A DNA stretch of 64,000 bases. Origin: Pseudomonas taiwanensis DSM 21245 (GTDB lineage Bacteria; Pseudomonadota; Gammaproteobacteria; Pseudomonadales; Pseudomonadaceae). The position numbers and the translations under genes were made by a program. Shown here piece after piece: positions 58,720 to 64,000 of the stretch; within the stretch, counting starts at the first letter, position 1; the number at the start of each line of letters is the position of its first letter. The notes below the pieces were generated by a model. It made no database searches. It had not been told where the DNA came from and saw only the letters and a list, made by a program, of their open reading frames with translations. Location: contig NZ_AUEC01000014.1 of the NCBI RefSeq assembly GCF_000425785.1, positions 1 through 64,000 on the forward strand, written 5' to 3'.

Positions 58720-59688
58720 TTACTTGCAATTGCCCGCTTTGCGATACCCGGCAGCCTGAGCCTGGGATTCCGACTCGAACATGACCTGGTTCTTTTGGGA
58801 GAGCTGGTAGTAGCCGGGGCAACCAGTGGCAAGGTGATACACATGGCTGTTGCGGTTGCCGAGCACGGCACCGGAAGTCGCGTTGCTGGCAACGGTACGC
58901 TCGGCAGGCTTGGCCGTGGCACTTTTTGCCGCCACGGCGGCGACCACACCGTCACCCACTGGCTTGTAGCCGAGCGACCAGGTGCGCTCACCGGTCACGA
59001 ATGGGTTGGAGTGCCCCATGATCCGAGCGATGCGGGCGTTGCGTTCTTTTTCCCAGGCGGACACCGGGTGCTGCTTGTTCCAGGCCATCAGCAACTGCTG
59101 TTGCTGACGCGACATGCTCAGCTTGTAGCGATCGAACATGTAGAAGGTGGTGCGGGCAACCAGGCCTTTGACTTCGTCGCGGGGTTCCGCGGCCTTCTGC
59201 TGGAAGTCGATCTTGGTCGTGCACTGACCGTATTGCGGGGCGACGCCCGAGGCCATGCCGTAGTTGAAGTTGCTGCGGTCGCCATTCACTTCCCCCACGG
59301 CAGGATAGAGGTTGAACAGGTCTGCCTCCATCGCGCGGAAAATAGGGTCTTCGTCCACGCACTGCTCGCGCCCACCGTTCTGCCAGCATTGGCGCTGATG
59401 GCCGAAGGTCCAGGCCGGGACGATGTGTTCCCATTCGGTGCGTTCGGCCCGGTTTTTCTGCTTGCGGGTTTCGTAGCCGCAGGAGGCGGGATCGATGCGA
59501 CCGCCGGATTTACCAACCCAGGTCCACTTGCAGCCGCAGTACAGGTCCCCCATGGCGCTGTTGGCCTGGTCAAGGTAGACCTGCTGTTTGGCGATGACTT
59601 TGGCTTCGGTGAACGTTGCGGGTGGAGTAGCGAAGGCGCAGGGAATGGCAGAGAAGGCTAAGGTTATGACATACAACAGTTTTTTCAT
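58720..59688 (-). CDS. endA: endonuclease I-type extracellular/periplasmic nuclease with extra C-terminal domain
   Basis: A 322-residue exported protein (MKKLLYVITLAFSAIPCAFA signal). The EndA/Dns core is clear: DLYCGCKWTWVGKSGGRIDP, RTEWEHIVPAWTFGHQRQCW (catalytic EHIVP), ADLFNLYPAVGEVNGDRSNF (metal-binding N and R), and WNKQHPVSAWEKERNARIAR. After residue 240 a linker leads to a separate C-terminal piece (VLGNRNSHVYHLATGCPGYY, AAGYRKAGNCK) resembling Ada-type metal-binding domains. It cuts double-stranded DNA, probably in the periplasm or outside. The ATG at 59688 gives a normal signal peptide. Confidence 0.9.
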   Translation of the reverse strand: MKKLLYVITLAFSAIPCAFATPPATFTEAKVIAKQQVYLDQANSAMGDLYCGCKWTWVGKSGGRIDPASCGYETRKQKNRAERTEWEHIVPAWTFGHQRQCWQNGGREQCVDEDPIFRAMEADLFNLYPAVGEVNGDRSNFNYGMASGVAPQYGQCTTKIDFQQKAAEPRDEVKGLVARTTFYMFDRYKLSMSRQQQQLLMAWNKQHPVSAWEKERNARIARIMGHSNPFVTGERTWSLGYKPVGDGVVAAVAAKSATAKPAERTVASNATSGAVLGNRNSHVYHLATGCPGYYQLSQKNQVMFESESQAQAAGYRKAGNCK

Positions 59689-59769
59689 GGCGCACGGTAA
59701 TTTGACTCTGGGGCGCCGGAGTATACATAAAAGGCCGTGGGGGAGCCCCACGGCCGTACTGCTCACGGT

Positions 59770-60957
59770 TCAGTGCCCACCTTTCATGCGGCGCGCGCAC
59801 AGGTAGAGCGCCAGGCCAACCAGGGCGGCAGCAGCGCCGATGTAACCCGTACTCGTCCACCCCAAGCCGGCAGTGATCGCCATTCCGCCAAACCAGGGAC
59901 CGAGCGCATTGGCCAGGTTGAATGCTGCATGGTTCGACGCCGCTGCCAGGCTTGGGGCTTCATGGGCGATATCCATCAAACGAATCTGCAGGGGCGCTGC
60001 CAATGCGATCATGGTGCCGACCAGGCCAATCCCCAGCAGCAGCGACCACAGTGCGCTGGCGGCGAACGAGAAGAACAGCAGCACCGCCATCGACCATACC
60101 AGCACCAGCCCAACGGCGCGGAACTGCCAACGGTCGAACAGCTTGCCGCCTGCGATGTTACCGACGATGCCGCCGACCCCGAATGCTGCCAGGCCAAATG
60201 GAATCCACTGCGGTGACACCTGGGTGACTTCGAGCATGGTCGGGGCCAGGTAGCTGAACACGCAGAACATACCCGCAAAGCCAATGGAGGCGATGGCCAG
60301 TGCCATCCACACCTGTGGCAGCCGGAAGGCCTGCAGCTCCTTGCGTGGGTCGCTGCGCACCTCGTCATGGCGCTGGGGCACGAAGCGCCAGACCATGGCG
60401 ATGGTGCACAGGGCGATCATCCCGACCAGCACGAAAGCGGAACGCCAGCCAAAGAATTGCCCGAGGAAAGTGGCGACCGGGTTGCCCAGCAACATCGCCA
60501 AGGTCAGCCCCATCATGACCCGCGCCACCGCGCTGGCACGCTGATCGGTCGGCACCATGCTCGAAACCACTACCGCCGCGATACCGAAGTATGCTCCATG
60601 GGGAAGCCCGCTGATGAACCGGAAGGCGACCAGGCTGGCGAACGAGGGTGCGAATGCTGTGGCCAGGTTACCGATGGCATAAAGCGCCATCAACCACAGC
60701 AACAGGTGCTTGCGCAGCAGCCTGGCGCCCAGAATGGCCAGTGTCGGTGCACCGACCATCACCCCCAGGGCGTAGGCACTGATCGCATGGCCCACCTGAG
60801 GCTCGCTCAATTGCAGGTTATTGGCGATATCGGGCATCAAGCCCATGATGGCGAACTCGCCGGTACCGATGGCGAAGCTGCCCAGCGCCAGGGCGGCCTC
60901 CATCTTGGCAACGGTGGACGTGCTGCGCACTGGCGGTGGCGCTTGAATAACAGACAT
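59770..60957 (-). CDS. MFS transporter, AraJ/YdhP-type (DHA1)
   Basis: A 395-residue membrane protein with twelve predicted helices. N-terminal motif ALGSFAIGTGEFAIMGLMPD and the conserved GxLaDrxGrk-like loop replaced by LGARLLRKHLLLWLMALYAI. The 'GTGEFAIMGLLPDIA' type opening is typical of the arabinose-efflux-like/purine-efflux-like DHA1 group. The ATG at 60957 starts MSVIQAPPPVRS. Substrate unknown. It is divergent from the NCS1 permease gene. Confidence 0.88.
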   Translation of the reverse strand: MSVIQAPPPVRSTSTVAKMEAALALGSFAIGTGEFAIMGLMPDIANNLQLSEPQVGHAISAYALGVMVGAPTLAILGARLLRKHLLLWLMALYAIGNLATAFAPSFASLVAFRFISGLPHGAYFGIAAVVVSSMVPTDQRASAVARVMMGLTLAMLLGNPVATFLGQFFGWRSAFVLVGMIALCTIAMVWRFVPQRHDEVRSDPRKELQAFRLPQVWMALAIASIGFAGMFCVFSYLAPTMLEVTQVSPQWIPFGLAAFGVGGIVGNIAGGKLFDRWQFRAVGLVLVWSMAVLLFFSFAASALWSLLLGIGLVGTMIALAAPLQIRLMDIAHEAPSLAAASNHAAFNLANALGPWFGGMAITAGLGWTSTGYIGAAAALVGLALYLCARRMKGGH

Positions 60958-61151
60958 CGAGATCCTTATTGAAACATGCTGAAACGGTAAAGGGGGCATC
61001 TTAGACAATCCACGACTGCAGCGTCGAGGACCGGGTTGGCCGTCGGTCATTGCGCCGAGGCATGGCGTTACTAGCTATGAGGCGTTCGCTAACAGGCCGA
61101 GAGGCCATCGATAACCCACTGATAATCGTGAAAATGAATCAGGAGGCTGTC

Positions 61152-62534
61152 GTGAAGCTGGAAAAGCGCAGTATCGAGTTTGTCCCCCATAGCGAGCGTT
61201 ACGGCACCCCCCGACGTTTGTTCACTATCTGGTTCAGTTCCAATTTCCAGGTCACGGCCTTGATGGTCGGCACGCTGGGTATTGCGTCAGGCTTGAGTTT
61301 CGGCTGGACATTGCTGGGCTTGTTGATCGGCAACCTGGTCGGCACCGTGTTCATGGCCGCGCACTCGGCCCAGGGCCCGCACCTGGGCATTCCACAAATG
61401 ATCCAGAGCCGCGCGCAATTCGGCGTCTATGGCGCAGCCATTCCGCTGTTGGTGATGGTTGTTGCGGCAGTGTTGTTTCTGGCCGCCAGTGGCGTGCTCA
61501 TGCGCGATGCCTTGAAGGCGCTGATGCCGATGAGCGATGACCAGGCCATCGTACTGGTTGGTGTGCTGACCTTCGTTATCGGTTTCGTTGGCTATGAACT
61601 GATCCACCGCTTGGGCGCCTGGATGAGCGTTTTGTCGACGCTGGTGTTCGCCACCGCCATGGTGCTGATCCTGTTGTACCCGCTGGACCCGGCCGCGACC
61701 ATGGCGCCGAGCACCGGTTTCTCGTTCGCAGCGTTCAATTTGGTCATCGCCCAGGCAGCTTCATGGACATTGGGCTATGGCCCTTATGTGGCTGATTATT
61801 CACGCTACCTGCCGGCCAATGTACGCACCCGCGACACATTCTGGACGACCTATTGCGGTTGTGCGTTGGGTTCATTCGCCATGATGGCGCTTGGTGCCTT
61901 GTTGGCCGTGGCCATACCCACCGCGCTCGGCCACGACCCGGCCACCGCGATTGCCTCGTTGTTCGGACCGTGGGCACCGCTGGCGCTGGCTGTGATCGCG
62001 TTGGGCGTCATCCAGTACAACGTGCTTTGCCTCTACAGCGCTTACATGTCCACGGTGACGATCTTCGGTGCATTCGGCGAGCTCAAGCAGGTCACAGCAG
62101 CAGCCAAAGCCGTGGTGATGGCGGTACTGAGCATTGCCGCAACCCTGATCGCGATCGCCACCCAGTACCACTTCGACACCTTCTTCGCCGACATTCTGAT
62201 CGGTCAGCTGTACCTGTTGATCCCCTGGAGCGCGATCAACCTGGTGGACTACTACTGGGTCTGCCGAGGCCACTACTCGGTGGCTGACCTTTACGATATC
62301 AAGGGCCGCTACGGGCGCTTCAACCGGCGGACCCTGGCGGTCTATGCGGTCTCCATCATTGGCACGATACCGTTCATGAAGCTGTCGTTCTACACCGGAT
62401 TCATTGCCCAGTGGCTGGACGCTGATATCAGCTGGGCCATGGGTTTGGTGCTGGCTGGGGCGCTGTACTGCATGGTCAACAGCCGACCGGCTAGTGCGAG
62501 CGCCGGGTTGTATGGCCAGCACCCGGTAGAGTGA
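61152..62534 (+). CDS. NCS1-family purine/cytosine permease-like transporter
   Basis: A 460-residue membrane protein with about twelve helices starting at GTG (KLEKRSIEFVPHSERYGTPR) with AGGAGG 5 bp upstream; the in-frame ATG at 61134 is less well placed. The NCS1 features are the N-terminal RRLFTIWFSSNFQVTALMVG, GIPQMIQSRAQFGVYGAAIP, the substrate-region ADYSRYLPANVRTRDTFW and INLVDYYWVCRGHYSV. The family moves cytosine, allantoin, hydantoins, thiamine or similar compounds with H+ or Na+. No catabolic gene nearby reveals the substrate. Confidence 0.88.
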   Translation: MKLEKRSIEFVPHSERYGTPRRLFTIWFSSNFQVTALMVGTLGIASGLSFGWTLLGLLIGNLVGTVFMAAHSAQGPHLGIPQMIQSRAQFGVYGAAIPLLVMVVAAVLFLAASGVLMRDALKALMPMSDDQAIVLVGVLTFVIGFVGYELIHRLGAWMSVLSTLVFATAMVLILLYPLDPAATMAPSTGFSFAAFNLVIAQAASWTLGYGPYVADYSRYLPANVRTRDTFWTTYCGCALGSFAMMALGALLAVAIPTALGHDPATAIASLFGPWAPLALAVIALGVIQYNVLCLYSAYMSTVTIFGAFGELKQVTAAAKAVVMAVLSIAATLIAIATQYHFDTFFADILIGQLYLLIPWSAINLVDYYWVCRGHYSVADLYDIKGRYGRFNRRTLAVYAVSIIGTIPFMKLSFYTGFIAQWLDADISWAMGLVLAGALYCMVNSRPASASAGLYGQHPVE

Positions 62535-62640
62535 ATCATCGCGTCAGTGGGCGTCGGCGGACGGTTGACGCGACGTTCGTCGAGGCTAGCCGGGACCGCC
62601 GTTAGCCAAGTGATGACTGTAGGTTGGCAAGGCCGGAGTT

Positions 62641-64000
62641 TCAGACTCTCCTTGCCAGCTCTTGTGCAAGGTACGGTGCAGTACGGCTGCCCTTGACCTG
62701 AGCGACGTGGTCGACTGTCCCCGTCGCCACGACCCGGCCACCTGCATGTCCCGCACCCGGCCCGATGTCGATGACCCAGTCAGCCTGTGCAACCACGCGC
62801 ATGTCGTGCTCGATCACCACTACACTGTTGCCGGCATCGACCAGGCGCTGCAGTTGCGCCATCAGGCGGTCGGCATCGGCTACGTGCAAGCCTGTGGTCG
62901 GCTCGTCGAGCACATACAGGGTGCGGCCGCGCTGACTGCGCTGCAGCTCAGTGGCCAACTTGATGCGTTGGGCCTCGCCACCGGACAGCTCGGTGGCCGG
63001 TTGACCCAGGCGCAGGTAGCCCAGGCCGATCTCACGCAGGACCTGCAGTGAGCGCAATACGGCCGGTTCATCGGCGAAGCTGTCGCAGGCTTGCTCCACA
63101 GTCATGCGCAGCACGTCGGCGATGGTGTGGCCGTTCCAGCGGACAGCGAGGGTTTCTTCGTTGTAACGGGCACCGTGGCAGGTGGGGCAGGGGGCATAGA
63201 CGCTAGGCATGAACAGCAGCTCGACGCTGACGAAGCCTTCACCTTCGCAGGTATCGCAGCGTCCCTTGGCCACGTTGAACGAAAAGCGTCCGGCGTCGTA
63301 GCGGCGCTTGCGTGCCTGCTCGGTGGCGGCGAACAATTTGCGAACCGGGTCGAACAATCCGGTGTAGGTGGCAAGGTTGGAGCGTGGGGTGCGGCCGATT
63401 GGCTTTTGGTCCACCTGCACGACACGTTGCACGGCATGCACGTCACCACCGAGGTGGCCGCTGGTGCGTTCGATGATGGTCGGCCCTTCGACGCTGCTGT
63501 CGTCGGTGTTCTCTTCCGGTTCGTGCCCCAGGTGAAGCAGCATCAACTCAGGCAAAGCCTGGGCGATCAGGCTCGATTTGCCGGAGCCGGAAATACCCGT
63601 GACCGCCGTGAGCACGCCAAGTGGCACGCGGGTATCGACGCCCTGCAGGTTGTGCCGGCGGATCCCCTGTAGCTCCAGCCAACCGGTGGGCGTGCGGGCA
63701 TGACTGGCGGGGGTGGGCAACTGCTCGAACAGGTAATGGGCAGTGTGGGACTCGGCCACTTCACGCAAACCGGCCGGCGGACCGCTGTACAGCACCCGTC
63801 CACCGCGCTCGCCGGCATCGGGGCCGACGTCCACCAACCACTGAGCGCGGCGCATCAACTCAAGGTCGTGCTCGACCACGAATACCGAGTTTCCAGCAAC
63901 GCGCAGCCGGTCGAGGGCATCGTACAGCGCCTGGCTGTCAGAAGGGTGCAACCCGGCGGAGGGCTCGTCGAGCACATACACCACGCCAAACAGCAAGGCA
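62641..64000 (-). CDS. UvrA-like ABC ATPase, C-terminal part, cut by window edge
   Basis: The frame is open to the right edge; about 453 residues are visible. It contains the end of the first ATPase (VLDEPSAGLHPSDSQALYDA, VVEHDLELMRRAQWLVDVGP), then the second Walker A (VTGISGSGKSSLIAQALPEL), the zinc-finger CDTCEGEGFV...CPTCHGARY, signature LSGGEAQRIKLATEL and Walker B VLDEPTTGLHVADADRLMAQ. This is UvrA organisation. The divergent details and isolated position suggest a UvrA2-type paralogue rather than the housekeeping uvrA. The N-terminal part is outside the window. Confidence 0.85.
   Translation of the reverse strand, partial: ALLFGVVYVLDEPSAGLHPSDSQALYDALDRLRVAGNSVFVVEHDLELMRRAQWLVDVGPDAGERGGRVLYSGPPAGLREVAESHTAHYLFEQLPTPASHARTPTGWLELQGIRRHNLQGVDTRVPLGVLTAVTGISGSGKSSLIAQALPELMLLHLGHEPEENTDDSSVEGPTIIERTSGHLGGDVHAVQRVVQVDQKPIGRTPRSNLATYTGLFDPVRKLFAATEQARKRRYDAGRFSFNVAKGRCDTCEGEGFVSVELLFMPSVYAPCPTCHGARYNEETLAVRWNGHTIADVLRMTVEQACDSFADEPAVLRSLQVLREIGLGYLRLGQPATELSGGEAQRIKLATELQRSQRGRTLYVLDEPTTGLHVADADRLMAQLQRLVDAGNSVVVIEHDMRVVAQADWVIDIGPGAGHAGGRVVATGTVDHVAQVKGSRTAPYLAQELARRV

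Overview
The window is high-GC chromosomal DNA that looks like a fluorescent Pseudomonas of the P. putida group. The evidence is the P. putida-style REP elements, a quinohemoprotein amine dehydrogenase (QHNDH) cluster whose gamma subunit has the P. putida crosslinking residues, CsgEFG-type curli genes, and a giant multicopper oxidase of the Mn-oxidase type. No tRNA, rRNA or CRISPR array was seen. All calls come from reading sequence and translations; no search was run.

Layout. 0-1 kb: 5' part of an IS30-family transposase at the edge, a short truncated ORF and a DUF1289 protein. 1.2-5.4 kb: an adenylation-carrier-acyltransferase fusion, a lipoprotein and a PAS-GGDEF diguanylate cyclase. 5.6-17.2 kb: a sigma-54 promoter, then a 1951-residue multicopper oxidase (MofA/McoA type), a beta-propeller protein, two SCO copper chaperones, a cytochrome c-binding protein fusion and a SurA-like chaperone. 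17.2-27.0 kb: a second sigma-54 promoter, then a receiver-only response regulator, an atypical type II secretion set (ATPase, PilM/N/O/P-like platform, secretin, three pseudopilin-like proteins; no GspF) running with overlapping stops and starts into csgE, csgF and csgG. 27.2-33.6 kb: alkB, then a minus-strand operon of two paralogous large exported proteins, csgB-like and csgA-like genes, again behind a sigma-54 promoter.

The most notable observation is that these three operons (oxidase, secretion plus csgEFG, curlins plus large exported proteins) each have a good sigma-54 promoter and, 75-150 bp upstream of it, a G/C-run palindrome of the type TCCCC-N6/7-GGGGA. This suggests one enhancer-binding regulator (an MnxR-like protein, not in the window) drives a single extracellular system: a copper oxidase, its maturation factors, an export machine and an amyloid matrix.

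34.1-49.3 kb: the amine dehydrogenase region. An AcoR-like sigma-54 activator is followed by qhpF (ABC exporter), qhpE (leader protease) and qhpG (flavoprotein). After an orphan Rhs C-terminal fragment come a divergent aldehyde dehydrogenase (with its own sigma-54 promoter), qhpA, qhpD, qhpC and qhpB, and an acyl-CoA ligase. Together these would take a primary amine to aldehyde, acid and acyl-CoA.

49.4-64 kb: mobA, an RND efflux pair divergent from an OmpR-type two-component system, an uncharacterised AAA ATPase behind an array of helically phased CTATA repeats, a lipoprotein, an endonuclease I, an MFS transporter, an NCS1 permease and the C-terminal part of a UvrA-like protein cut by the window edge.
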